Source of the DNA: Eubacteriales bacterium
GTDB lineage: Bacteria > Bacillota > Clostridia > Peptostreptococcales > Anaerovoracaceae
Length of the DNA: 16,310 bases
Direction: 5' to 3'
NCBI GenBank assembly: GCA_028692535.1
Contig: JAQUXD010000026.1
Coordinates: forward strand, 1 to 16,310
Shown: positions 6,757 through 14,922 of the stretch, one piece after another
How the letters are laid out: each line of letters opens with the position of its first letter
Numbering within the stretch: the first letter of the stretch is position 1
Made by a program: the position numbers and the translations under genes
Notes under the pieces: generated by a model
The model's input: only the letters and a program-made list of their open reading frames with translations
What the model was told of the DNA's origin: nothing
The model's database searches: none

Positions 6757-7872
6757 ATGCGAAAAAAAACCGTGATCAAATTCGTCGGAGCAATGACAGT
6801 TTTATTGATGCTGTTCTTTTTAGTCACCGGCAGAGAACAAGCTACAGGCGTTGAGCAGGAAAGCGTCGACTCTCTGGGTATTCCGGTTGAGGTGCATCTG
6901 GTGAAAAGCGGCGATATTCGCGAATCGCTGAACTCTATGGGCACAGTGAAAAGCAAAAATCAGGCGGAGCTTTCCTTTCAATCGCCCGGGATCATTCGGA
7001 CAATATTTGTGGCCGAGGGGGATGCGTTGCTCGAAGGCCAATTGATCGCCGAGCTGAATACAGAAGACCTTGTTGCAAGGCGCGAGGTCGCGCAGCAAAA
7101 AGTAGCCGGAGCCAAGCTGAATGCTGACTATTTGAAAGATCAGGCGGATAAATTCCGGATGCTGTATAACGAAGGAGCGGTTTCCCATCAACAGCTGTTG
7201 GATGCGGAATATAAATATCAATCGGCAGTGGTGGCGTATCAGGAGACTCTGGCTGTCATCAATGAAATAGAAATTTCGATAGGCAGAGCGCGTATTTACG
7301 CGCCCTATTCCGGAAGCGTCAGAACGTTATATGGACAAGCGGGCGAAATGGTTCAGCCGGGACAGGCCGTCTGTTCTGTTTCAGAAACGGATGATTTGAT
7401 CGTAGAAACGGCGGTCATTGAAAAAGATTTGCCCGCAGTGGCCGTCGGGTCCCGCGTTATGCTTCAAATTCCGGGAGCGGGCGAGACGGAGTCTGTGGAA
7501 GGGACCGTGTCCGCGATCGCTCCATTCTTACATCCTCAAACACGCACAGCGAATGTTGAAATCATGATCCCGTCCGGGTACGAGTACCTGTTGCCCAACA
7601 TGAGTGTGAGCGTGGCTCTCATTAAAGGCGAAAAAACTGACGTGATCGTTGTCCCTGCGCAAGCGCTGACAGAACGCTCCGAGGGAACGGTGGTGTATGT
7701 GTATCAAGAAGGGGCGGCACAGATCAGAGAGGTAAAGGTCGGTTTAAACAACGGATTATTGGCCGAAATCATCGAGGGTGTCAAAATTGGAGAGCAAGTG
7801 ATCCTTGCCGTTCCCATGAACTTGGAAAACGGAGACAAAGTATTTGCCTACAAAGGAGTTGAAGCGGATTGA
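6757..7872 (+). CDS. RND efflux adaptor (HlyD/AcrA-type membrane fusion protein)
   Basis: The 371-residue adaptor couples the RND permease to the export path. An N-terminal membrane anchor (about 7-24) has no lipobox Cys. Half a lipoyl-like domain follows (SPGIIRTIFVAEGDALLEGQLIAEL, about 76-100), then a coiled-coil hairpin (about 105-175), the other half (RIYAPYSGSVRTLYGQAGEMVQPGQ, from 179), a beta-barrel (VETAVIEKDLPAVAVGSRV) and the membrane-proximal region (VPAQALTERSEGTVVYV). ATG 6757 follows GGAGGAG (6744-6750) by six bases; an upstream in-frame GTG at 6718 lies inside the operator and is rejected. Its stop overlaps the start of the permease gene, indicating coupled translation. Adaptors with a single anchor and no outer-membrane partner occur with RND pumps of Gram-positive bacteria. 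Confidence 0.9.
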   Translation: MRKKTVIKFVGAMTVLLMLFFLVTGREQATGVEQESVDSLGIPVEVHLVKSGDIRESLNSMGTVKSKNQAELSFQSPGIIRTIFVAEGDALLEGQLIAELNTEDLVARREVAQQKVAGAKLNADYLKDQADKFRMLYNEGAVSHQQLLDAEYKYQSAVVAYQETLAVINEIEISIGRARIYAPYSGSVRTLYGQAGEMVQPGQAVCSVSETDDLIVETAVIEKDLPAVAVGSRVMLQIPGAGETESVEGTVSAIAPFLHPQTRTANVEIMIPSGYEYLLPNMSVSVALIKGEKTDVIVVPAQALTERSEGTVVYVYQEGAAQIREVKVGLNNGLLAEIIEGVKIGEQVILAVPMNLENGDKVFAYKGVEAD

Positions 7873-10800
7873 ACTGGACGAAATTTTCCATAAAAAACAA
7901 ATATACTATTTTTGCGCTGATCATCAGCGTCATATTCCTCGGGATCTATGCGAAGAACACCTTGAACGTCCAATTGATGCCGGATACAGCACCCCCCTCT
8001 GTCAGCGTCATGACAAACTATCCGGGCGCTTCGGCCCAGGATGTCGGGGAAAATGTTACCGAAATCCTGGAAGAGGAAATTTCTTTAGTGGATGGCGTAA
8101 AAAAGGTAAAATCGACTTCTCAGAGCGATTTATCTCTGATCAAAGTCGAATTTTATTATGCGATCAATGTCGATGAAGCAGCGATGGATATTGAAAATGC
8201 TGTCGCAAGAGTGGCGAGTAAACTGCCTGTTATGGCCCAAAAGCCCCAAGTTGTCAAATTCAGCACTTCTGACAAGCCGATCCTGACGCTGGCGCTTGAG
8301 AGCGACAAGATGACGCTGACGGAAATCAGGGCGCTGGCTGACAATGAGCTGAAAAATAAATTTCAACAAATAGAGTCCGTGGCTGCTGTCGATGTCTTTG
8401 GCGGCCACGAAAAGCAAATCAATGTGTATCTTAACAAGAACGACATCGTGGCATACAATATCACCTCGCAAATGGTCAGCAATGCGTTGGCTCAATATAA
8501 TGTGGCTGCATCAGCAGGCAGAGTTACGGAAATCACCGGCGAAAGCCTGATACGGATCGACGAAAAGTTCGCGACTTTGCATGATCTGGACCATTTGATC
8601 CTATCCGAATTGAACGGACAGACTATTTTTCTGAAGGATATTGCGACTATCGAGGAAAGCGAGAGCGAGCAAAGAAGCCTTTTCAAGGTCAACGGCGAAG
8701 AAGCTATTTCCATGCAAATCATTAAAAAGAGTGATGCCAATACGGTAGAGACCGCGGAAGCGGTGTTGGAACAAATAAGTTCTCTGGAGACGAAGTATCC
8801 CGGCATCCGCCTTACTGTAGCAAACAATGATGCAGTGTTTACAAACCAGGTCATGAACAATATGACAAGCAGTATGATGGCGGCTGTTTTTATGACATTT
8901 TTGATTTTGATGCTGTTCATCAGCAGCATGAATGAATCCATTATCGTAGCCTTGTCGATGCCTTTGTCATTTCTGAGTTCCCTTGGTCTGATGAAAGTCT
9001 TTGCGCTTCCTTTGGATATGATCACGTTGTCCGCGCTGATTCTAAGCATGGGTTTTGTCGTGGATAATTCCATAGTGGTCGTGGAAAATATCATGAGACA
9101 TCATAACGATTTGCATAAAGACATGAAAAGCGCTGCGATAGAGGGCACACAGGAAATCATGCTGTCCATTCTTGCGGGAACCGGAACGACGTTGATCGTG
9201 CTGATCCCGCTGTTGTTTATCGAAAGCTTTATCGGTAAAGTATTCGGTCCTCTGGCCAAAACGATGATTTTTACGCTTACGGCATCCTATGTCGTTGCCG
9301 TAACGGTCGTGCCGCTATTATTGATCCTTTGGCAAAAGGGAACATTGCTAAAGAGGGCGGACTATTATTTGAGCAAATATATGGCAACGCCGTTCCATCG
9401 TGCCCTGAACGTCGTCAAGGGGTTTTATCTCGCAGTTCTGAAAGCGTCTTTGACGCGCAAAAAAACAGTTCTTTCGAGCAGTCTTATTCTGCTGTTGGTC
9501 AGTGTCATACTCTTTGTGAATATCGGGTTGGAGGTATTTCCCAGAATCGATTCCGGAACATTTACGATTTCAGTGGAAGCGGATCCATCCTATAACTTGC
9601 AGCAGACGAACGCGATCCTGATAGATATTGAAACGCTGCTGAAAAATGAACCGGAAGTCGTCATAAGCAGTGTACAGGCAGGCTATGAGCCCGGCGGACA
9701 TTTCCTGGGAGAAACAGGCGCCTTAGGGGTTAACCAAGGCTACTTTACGGTTACCTTGACATCTCGCAAGGATAGAGCAGAAACGATCTGGCAAATCGAA
9801 GAACGGTTGAGAAATAAAATCAATCAAATACCCGGCATACGTTCCTTGGTGATCAAAGAATCCGGTAGCACAGCAGTGGCTTCCACCGTGGCGCCGATCG
9901 ATTTACGGATCAGCGGCTCCAATCAAGAGGTGCTCGATTATATCGCCAGCGACTTGGAAGGGAGAATAAAGCTCATTCCCGGAACGATCAATATTTATCG
10001 AAGCTGGCACAGTTCAAACCCTGAAGTTAGATTACATCTAAACGATCGCCGGTTGGCCGAACTGGGATTGACGCCCCAGATCGTCGCCAATCAGCTGTTT
10101 ATGGATTTGCAGGGCAAAGAGGTGGGCAATCTGGATTTGGGTGAAAACAGGCAAGCTGCCATCGTCGTGCGCTACGAGGCCGAAGGGAGAAACAGCTTGA
10201 GCGATTTGCTGGAGGCAACTGTCATTTCGCCCAAAGGAATCAAGGTCCCTTTGCGGGAGCTTGGGGAAATCAGTGTGGAAGAGCGTCCAAACCTGGTCAC
10301 GCGTGAAAATATGGAATACACGCTTGATATTTTCGGATTTACACAAGACCGGGCCTTCAGCCATGTGATCCGTGAGATCCAAACCCTGATTGACGAAACA
10401 CCTCTGCCGGAGGGCTATGCGGTCACCATTGCCGGCGAGCAAACGGATCTGATGGATTCCGTGGGGAATTTGCGATTCTCGCTGGTTCTAGCGGTCATTT
10501 TTGTTTATCTTCTCCTTCTCAGCCAATTCAAATCCTTCGTTCATCCACTCACCATCATGGCAGCGATCCCCTTGATGTTGATCGGAGTAGCCCTGGCGTT
10601 GCTGTTGACCGGCAAGTATGTTTCCATGCCGGTGTTGTTGGCGTTTATCCTATTGGCCGGAACTGTTGTCAACAACGCTATTTTGCTGGTCGATTTTATT
10701 GTTACGCAAAGAAAATCGGGCAGGAGTGGCGACGAGGCGATCCTGGATGCAGTTCGCTTACGATTTCGGCCGATCATGATGACCGCATTGTCTGACATCG

Positions 10801-11036
10801 CCGGTATGATGCCGCTGGCTTTGGAATTTGCCTTAGGCTCTGAAAAATTATCGCCCTTATCCATAAGCATTATCGGAGGGATCAGCGCATCAACGTTTTT
10901 GACCTTGATCATCATACCGGTTTTGTTTTCCTCCATCGAGGAAGCAGGCGAAAAAATACGCAAGAAGATACGAACGGCCCGCAACGGATCCGAAGACTCC
11001 ATTCCGGTGCCAATTTTACCGCCTCCTGTGATATAA
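7869..11036 (+). CDS. RND-family multidrug efflux permease (AcrB/SwrC-like)
   Basis: This 1055-residue permease should export drugs, lipids or other amphiphiles using the ion gradient. It has the duplicated RND layout: an N-terminal helix (about 10-30), a large outer loop, a helix block (about 330-505), a helix near 530-550, a second outer loop, and a final block (about 865-1030). In helix 4, GFVVDNSIVVVENI carries D399-N400 where AcrB has D407-D408. In helix 10, TVVNNAILLVDF has N935 where AcrB has K940. Translation starts at TTG 7869, which overlaps the adaptor stop TGA; AAAGGAG (7852-7858) lies ten bases upstream and there is no in-frame ATG until residue 37. The relay differs from AcrB but resembles Gram-positive RND pumps. 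Substrate unknown. Confidence 0.92.
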   Translation: MNWTKFSIKNKYTIFALIISVIFLGIYAKNTLNVQLMPDTAPPSVSVMTNYPGASAQDVGENVTEILEEEISLVDGVKKVKSTSQSDLSLIKVEFYYAINVDEAAMDIENAVARVASKLPVMAQKPQVVKFSTSDKPILTLALESDKMTLTEIRALADNELKNKFQQIESVAAVDVFGGHEKQINVYLNKNDIVAYNITSQMVSNALAQYNVAASAGRVTEITGESLIRIDEKFATLHDLDHLILSELNGQTIFLKDIATIEESESEQRSLFKVNGEEAISMQIIKKSDANTVETAEAVLEQISSLETKYPGIRLTVANNDAVFTNQVMNNMTSSMMAAVFMTFLILMLFISSMNESIIVALSMPLSFLSSLGLMKVFALPLDMITLSALILSMGFVVDNSIVVVENIMRHHNDLHKDMKSAAIEGTQEIMLSILAGTGTTLIVLIPLLFIESFIGKVFGPLAKTMIFTLTASYVVAVTVVPLLLILWQKGTLLKRADYYLSKYMATPFHRALNVVKGFYLAVLKASLTRKKTVLSSSLILLLVSVILFVNIGLEVFPRIDSGTFTISVEADPSYNLQQTNAILIDIETLLKNEPEVVISSVQAGYEPGGHFLGETGALGVNQGYFTVTLTSRKDRAETIWQIEERLRNKINQIPGIRSLVIKESGSTAVASTVAPIDLRISGSNQEVLDYIASDLEGRIKLIPGTINIYRSWHSSNPEVRLHLNDRRLAELGLTPQIVANQLFMDLQGKEVGNLDLGENRQAAIVVRYEAEGRNSLSDLLEATVISPKGIKVPLRELGEISVEERPNLVTRENMEYTLDIFGFTQDRAFSHVIREIQTLIDETPLPEGYAVTIAGEQTDLMDSVGNLRFSLVLAVIFVYLLLLSQFKSFVHPLTIMAAIPLMLIGVALALLLTGKYVSMPVLLAFILLAGTVVNNAILLVDFIVTQRKSGRSGDEAILDAVRLRFRPIMMTALSDIAGMMPLALEFALGSEKLSPLSISIIGGISASTFLTLIIIPVLFSSIEEAGEKIRKKIRTARNGSEDSIPVPILPPPVI

Positions 11037-11037
11037 T
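11029..11037 (+). promoter_or_regulatory. Extended -10 promoter for the namA-like gene
   Basis: TGATATAAT is a perfect extended -10 element, and the RND stop codon TAA (11034-11036) lies inside it. No good -35 box is visible at 17 bases, which extended -10 promoters tolerate. Transcription would begin near 11044, giving a leader of about 27 bases. This separates the oxidoreductase from the efflux operon. Confidence 0.6.
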
Positions 11038-11070
11038 CGATCTAATCAAAAGCAAAGGAGAATGACTCAA

Positions 11071-12099
11071 ATGAAAAGCCTGTTCACCGAATACAAAATC
11101 AAAAACCTTACCCTGAAAAACCGCATCGTCATGCCGCCCATGTGCATGTACGTGGCGCCGGAAACGGGCATGGCGACGGACTGGCACATACTGCACTATG
11201 CCACCCGGGCGGTAGGCGGCGCGGGACTCATCGTGATCGAGGCCACCGCCGTGTCCCCGGAAGGCCGGCTTTCGTCCAACGATCTTGGGATCTGGGAGGA
11301 TGCCCATATCCCTGGGCTGGCTGCCATCGTGAAAGCTGTTCACGACAACGGCGCCAAGATCGGCATTCAGCTGAACCACGGAGGCCGGAAATGCGAGGCA
11401 GAGGGAATGGACGTCGAGGCGCCTTCCGCTATTCCTTACGACGAAAATTTTCCGATGCCCAAAGCGATGACAAAAGAGGACATTGCAGAAACAGTGGGAG
11501 AATTCAAAAGGGCTGCCCTTCGGGCCGAAAGGGCGGGCTTTGACCTGATCCAGATCCACGCAGCCCACGGCTATCTGCTCAACGAATTCCTTTCTCCCTT
11601 GACCAACCGGCGGCAGGACGAATATGGCGGCAGTTGCGAGAACCGGGTCCGGTTTCTCGGAGAATTGCTGGATGCGGTCCGATCTGTATGGCCGCCGGAA
11701 AAACCCATCGAAGTCCGGATCACTGCAGAAGACTACGGAGAAGGCGGAAATCGGGCGGAGGATCTGGCGGTCATGCTGAATCTCGTCAAGGATAAAGGGA
11801 TCGATTCAGTGAACGTGAGCACCGGCGGACTCATCAATGTGGTTCCGAAGGCTTTTCCCGGCTATCAGGTGCCTCACGCAGAGGTGATCCGGACAATGAC
11901 GGGCCTTCCGGTGGTGGCCGGCGGACTGCTCACCGATCCCGTCGAGGCGAACCGCATTGTGGAAGAGGGCAGGGCGGATCAAGTTTTTCTGGGACGTGAA
12001 CTGCTGCGGAATCCCTACTGGCCGCTCCATGCAGCCCGGGCGCTGGGCGCGGATGTGGAATGGCCGGAGCCCTACAGAAGAGCAGACCGTAAGAAATAG
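11071..12099 (+). CDS. namA: NADH:flavin oxidoreductase, NamA/YqjM-like old yellow enzyme
   Basis: The 342-residue FMN enzyme should use NAD(P)H to reduce activated C=C bonds of enals, enones, nitro compounds or similar electrophiles in the cytoplasm. It has the YqjM-class signatures: MPPMCMY with Cys25 and Tyr27 (YqjM C26, Y28), LNHGGRK near 101-107, IHAAHGYLLNEFLSP with His163, His166 and Tyr168, EYGGSCENR, and the phosphate-binding VVAGGLL and FLGRELLRNPYWP near the end. Arg residues in PYRRA may match the C-terminal arginine finger. AAAGGAG (11054-11060) lies ten bases before ATG 11071 but only one base before the in-frame ATG 11062, so 11071 is preferred. The cupin gene follows after 22 bases. 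The family is clear; the natural substrate is not. Confidence 0.88.
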   Translation: MKSLFTEYKIKNLTLKNRIVMPPMCMYVAPETGMATDWHILHYATRAVGGAGLIVIEATAVSPEGRLSSNDLGIWEDAHIPGLAAIVKAVHDNGAKIGIQLNHGGRKCEAEGMDVEAPSAIPYDENFPMPKAMTKEDIAETVGEFKRAALRAERAGFDLIQIHAAHGYLLNEFLSPLTNRRQDEYGGSCENRVRFLGELLDAVRSVWPPEKPIEVRITAEDYGEGGNRAEDLAVMLNLVKDKGIDSVNVSTGGLINVVPKAFPGYQVPHAEVIRTMTGLPVVAGGLLTDPVEANRIVEEGRADQVFLGRELLRNPYWPLHAARALGADVEWPEPYRRADRKK

Positions 12100-12121
12100 C
12101 TGAAAGCAAAGGAGTAAAACA

Positions 12122-12472
12122 ATGGCGATCATACGCGAAATGGATGCAATCAAGAGTAATGTAATGAACGACTCTACTGTAAGAGATGCTTCGATCAAGG
12201 TTCTGATCGGCCCCGAAGAGGGTTGGGACAGCCATGTGATGAGAGGTGTTGAAATCGGAGAAGGAGGCTATTCTCCTCTGCACAACCACCCCTGGCCCCA
12301 TATCAACTATATCATCGAAGGCGAGGGAAGCCTGCTGATCAATGGGAAAGAAAATCCCATCAAAAAAGGGTCGGTGGCGTGTATCCCGCCGGGAGAAACC
12401 CATCAGTTTAAAAACACCGGAAAAGAAAAGCTGGTACTGATCTGTATCGTTCCGAAGGAAGGGCATAAATAA
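12122..12472 (+). CDS. Small single-domain cupin protein
   Basis: This 116-residue protein is one cupin barrel, probably binding a metal. Motif 1 is HNHPWPHINYIIEGEG with His54, His56 and His60. Motif 2 is IPPGETHQFKNTG with His94, so up to four His ligands are available. Many relatives have acidic residues around the PW pair; here Pro59 and Ile61 replace them, and His60 sits where a Glu ligand is often found. ATG 12122 follows AAAGGAG (12108-12114) by seven bases, and the gene lies 22 bases after the NamA-like gene, so they are probably co-transcribed. A role in the same electrophile or aromatic metabolism is only inferred. Small cupins may be enzymes, sensors or binding proteins. Confidence 0.82.
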   Translation: MAIIREMDAIKSNVMNDSTVRDASIKVLIGPEEGWDSHVMRGVEIGEGGYSPLHNHPWPHINYIIEGEGSLLINGKENPIKKGSVACIPPGETHQFKNTGKEKLVLICIVPKEGHK

Positions 12473-12473
12473 G

Positions 12474-12502
12474 TAGACAAACACAATATTATAGTGTATA
12501 AA
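12474..12502 (+). promoter_or_regulatory. Promoter for the DEAD-box helicase gene
   Basis: TAGACA (12474-12479) and TATAAA (12497-12502) are separated by 17 bases, immediately after the cupin stop codon. The start of transcription should fall near 12509, leaving a leader of about 39 bases, too short for the long cold-shock leaders known for some related helicase genes. Confidence 0.65.
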
Positions 12503-12547
12503 TAGGGGTTGCCTATAACAAAGACACACAAATTTGAAAGGAAATCA

Positions 12548-14044
12548 ATGAAGAATCTATTTTTCAGCAACCCCACATTATCGACAGAAGTGCAGCAGGC
12601 CGTTACGGAGATGGGCTTTGAAGAAGCCACTCCCATCCAGGCCCGCGCCATACCTTATATTCTCGCCGGACGGGATATCATCGGCCAGGCCATGACCGGC
12701 ACAGGCAAGACCTGCGCCTACGGCATTCCTGCCGTGGATATGATCGATGAAAGCCTGTCCGGTATCCAGGTGCTGATCCTTTGTCCTACCCGGGAGCTTG
12801 CCGTTCAGGTGGCCGAAGAACTTCAGGCCGTCAGCCGATTCAAGAAAAACGTCAGAGTCCTGCCGATCTACGGCGGCCAGTCCATCGACCATCAGATCAT
12901 GGCGTTGAAGCGGAAGCCTCAAATCATCGTAGGCACACCCGGCAGAGTCATGGACCATATGCGAAGGCATACGCTCAAGTTGGCGAATCTCAAAATGCTG
13001 ATCCTGGACGAAGCTGACGAAATGCTCAACATGGGTTTCCGCGAGGATATCGACGTGATCCTGCCGGATCTTCCCGAAGAGCGGCAGACCTTGCTGTTTT
13101 CCGCGACGATGTCACCGGAGATCAAGGAGATCACGAAGCTGTATCTTCGGGATCCGGAGTACATCCTGACGATCCACAAAGAGCTGACGATCCCCAATAT
13201 TGAGCAGTATTACATCGAGGTGCGGGATTCTTCCAAACTGGAACTCCTGTGCCGCCTGATCGACGCCAAGGATATCCGGTTGGGGCTGGTGTTTTGCAAT
13301 ACCAAAAAACGGGTCGACGAGTTGACCCTGTCGCTCCAGGGCAGGGGATATTCCGCCGAGGCGCTTCACGGAGACATGAAGCAGTCCGAGCGAACGCGCG
13401 TAATGACCAAATTCAAACAGGAGAAGATCGACATTCTCGTTGCCACGGATGTGGCGGCCCGGGGGATCGACGTCAACAATATCGAAGCAGTCTTCAACTA
13501 CGATATTCCCTCCGACGAAGAATACTACGTTCACCGGATCGGACGGACGGCCCGGGCCGGGAAGAAAGGGGTATCGTACTCCTTCGTCTTCGGGCGCGAC
13601 ATGTATCGGCTTCGGGAGATCCAGAAGTATACCAAAACCACCATTCTGCCCATGCAACCACCGAAAATAGCAGACATCGAAGAGGTAAAGCTGGATGCCG
13701 CGGTCAAGCGCGTCGTGACGATGCTGGAGGCCGGGGGGTATGCGAAGTACGACCGGGTGATCGAAAAAGTCCTGATCGAAGCTCCGGAGGCAACCACCTT
13801 GGATGTGGCGTCGGTGCTGTTCAAGATGGCCTTTGGCGAGTTGGACCGAAGCTACGAAAAGACAGACTTCGATGATCCGAAGGGGAAGGGTTTCAGCGTC
13901 CCCAAGGGAAAGAACTATGGCAAGTCGAAGGGCAAGAGCTACGGCGGCGCGAAGCGGAAAGACTTTTCGTATAAAGACAAGAAATCCTTTACCGATAAAA
14001 CAGGCAAGTCGAAGAAATCCGGCAAAAGGACCTCGGCCAAATAG
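12548..14044 (+). CDS. DEAD-box ATP-dependent RNA helicase, CshA/DeaD-like
   Basis: The 498-residue RNA helicase probably remodels RNA in ribosome assembly, RNA decay or cold adaptation. All core motifs are present: the Q motif (MGFEEATPIQ), AMTGTGKT, PTRELA, GTPGR, LDEADEML, SATMS, VFCNTKKR, TDVAARGID and HRIGRTARAG. A moderately conserved region follows the core, and from about residue 440 the tail is a disordered, Lys/Gly/Ser-rich segment (repeats such as PKGKNYGKSKGKSYGG), likely binding RNA. Size and layout resemble CshA of Bacillus. ATG 12548 follows AAAGGA (12537-12542) by five bases. An in-frame TTG at 12509 coincides with the predicted transcription start and is rejected. The gene has its own promoter and terminator. 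Confidence 0.9.
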   Translation: MKNLFFSNPTLSTEVQQAVTEMGFEEATPIQARAIPYILAGRDIIGQAMTGTGKTCAYGIPAVDMIDESLSGIQVLILCPTRELAVQVAEELQAVSRFKKNVRVLPIYGGQSIDHQIMALKRKPQIIVGTPGRVMDHMRRHTLKLANLKMLILDEADEMLNMGFREDIDVILPDLPEERQTLLFSATMSPEIKEITKLYLRDPEYILTIHKELTIPNIEQYYIEVRDSSKLELLCRLIDAKDIRLGLVFCNTKKRVDELTLSLQGRGYSAEALHGDMKQSERTRVMTKFKQEKIDILVATDVAARGIDVNNIEAVFNYDIPSDEEYYVHRIGRTARAGKKGVSYSFVFGRDMYRLREIQKYTKTTILPMQPPKIADIEEVKLDAAVKRVVTMLEAGGYAKYDRVIEKVLIEAPEATTLDVASVLFKMAFGELDRSYEKTDFDDPKGKGFSVPKGKNYGKSKGKSYGGAKRKDFSYKDKKSFTDKTGKSKKSGKRTSAK

Positions 14045-14051
14045 TGAAAAG

Positions 14052-14104
14052 CCCTCAGTCAAATAACGAAATACCCTCAGTCATTTGACTGAGGGTATTC
14101 TTTT
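14052..14104. terminator. Three-arm bidirectional terminator between convergent genes
   Basis: Arm B AATACCCTCAGTCA (14070-14083) pairs with arm C (14086-14099) in a perfect 14-bp stem, followed on the plus strand by CTTTT (14100-14104). Upstream arm A CCCTCAGTCAAAT (14052-14064) is also exactly complementary to 14083-14095 in arm C. Read on the minus strand, the A-C stem is followed by GCTTTT. Each convergent transcript thus has a stem with its own T-run. Confidence 0.8.
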
Positions 14105-14115
14105 ACTGCCAAAGC

Positions 14116-14922
14116 TTAGTCTAGATTCAGTTTCCGCTTGAGCAGGTAGATGGTCCCGGCTGCGAAGAGGGCTGTGAATCCCATCTGGAACAGGGTGCCG
14201 AGCTCCAGCGCGGTGATAAAGCTGTCCAAGTTGGTGATGATATTCTTCGCGCCGCATTCCGTGGTCATAGCCCCCGGCCCGCCGATGGCGAAGTTCGCAT
14301 CCCAGCCGATGGCATCCACCACCAGCGCCTCCAACCAGGTGAACAGGAAGAAAGAGAGGATCCCTGCGGGTATCCGAAACCGGTTCAGCTGCTTCAGATG
14401 GGCGATGGAGCAAGCCAGGAACAACTTGGCTGCTTCCTTGAGGATCAGGGCCACGAGGAACAGGATCAGTAGAAGGCCTGCCAAAACGCTTCGTCCGTCC
14501 AGCGCCGCCATGACCTGTTTCAGGGCTTCGAACATCTGAGGCACCATTTCCGGAGACATGACGGAGGCAAAGATGAACATGCCCAGGGTGGCGACCGCTC
14601 CTGTCAGGATGATCCAGCCGGTGCTGACGGCCAGCTTCGAGACGACGATCTGGATCTCGCTCACCGGCAGGGTCATGGTCAGATACCCTTCGGCGGAAAA
14701 GATATTCTTGTTGAAGATCTTAAAGAGGCTGCCGATGGTCACCACGAAGGTGGCCACGACGATGGCAAAGGCGATGAGCCCCATCGTGGCATTGATCAAG
14801 TTGTTGGAGACGTTCTTTGCAATGAAGGGAAACACGGTCACGCCCAGCAAAATCGACAGATAAATAGCCGCGAATTCTCTCCAGGTGGATCTGAAATCAT
14901 ATTTGATCAACTTCTTTAACAT
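14116..14922 (-). CDS. ABC-2 type transporter permease
   Basis: The 268-residue protein has six predicted membrane helices (about 17-35, 45-67, 96-119, 144-172, 184-205, 240-261). It is the membrane part of an ABC exporter with the ATPase encoded just upstream. The segment NIFSAEGYLTMTLPVSEIQI after helix 2 matches a conserved coupling region (EGYLT-TLPVS) in ABC-2 permeases of Firmicutes. Its ATG (14920-14922) overlaps the end of the ATPase gene by seven bases, with GGGAGGTG five bases before it inside that gene, so translation is coupled. The substrate is unknown; GntR/YtrA-linked systems of this type are often tied to cell-envelope stress, antibiotics or osmolytes. Confidence 0.85.
   Translation of the reverse strand: MLKKLIKYDFRSTWREFAAIYLSILLGVTVFPFIAKNVSNNLINATMGLIAFAIVVATFVVTIGSLFKIFNKNIFSAEGYLTMTLPVSEIQIVVSKLAVSTGWIILTGAVATLGMFIFASVMSPEMVPQMFEALKQVMAALDGRSVLAGLLLILFLVALILKEAAKLFLACSIAHLKQLNRFRIPAGILSFFLFTWLEALVVDAIGWDANFAIGGPGAMTTECGAKNIITNLDSFITALELGTLFQMGFTALFAAGTIYLLKRKLNLD

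Noticed and set aside
12509..12547. Earlier TTG start for the DEAD-box helicase
   Set aside because: It coincides with the predicted transcription start. ATG 12548 has a ribosome site and gives the normal family N-terminus.
13112..14062. Long open frame of 316 codons on the minus strand inside the helicase gene
   Set aside because: It is antisense to conserved helicase motifs in GC-rich DNA, and its translation has no recognisable domain.
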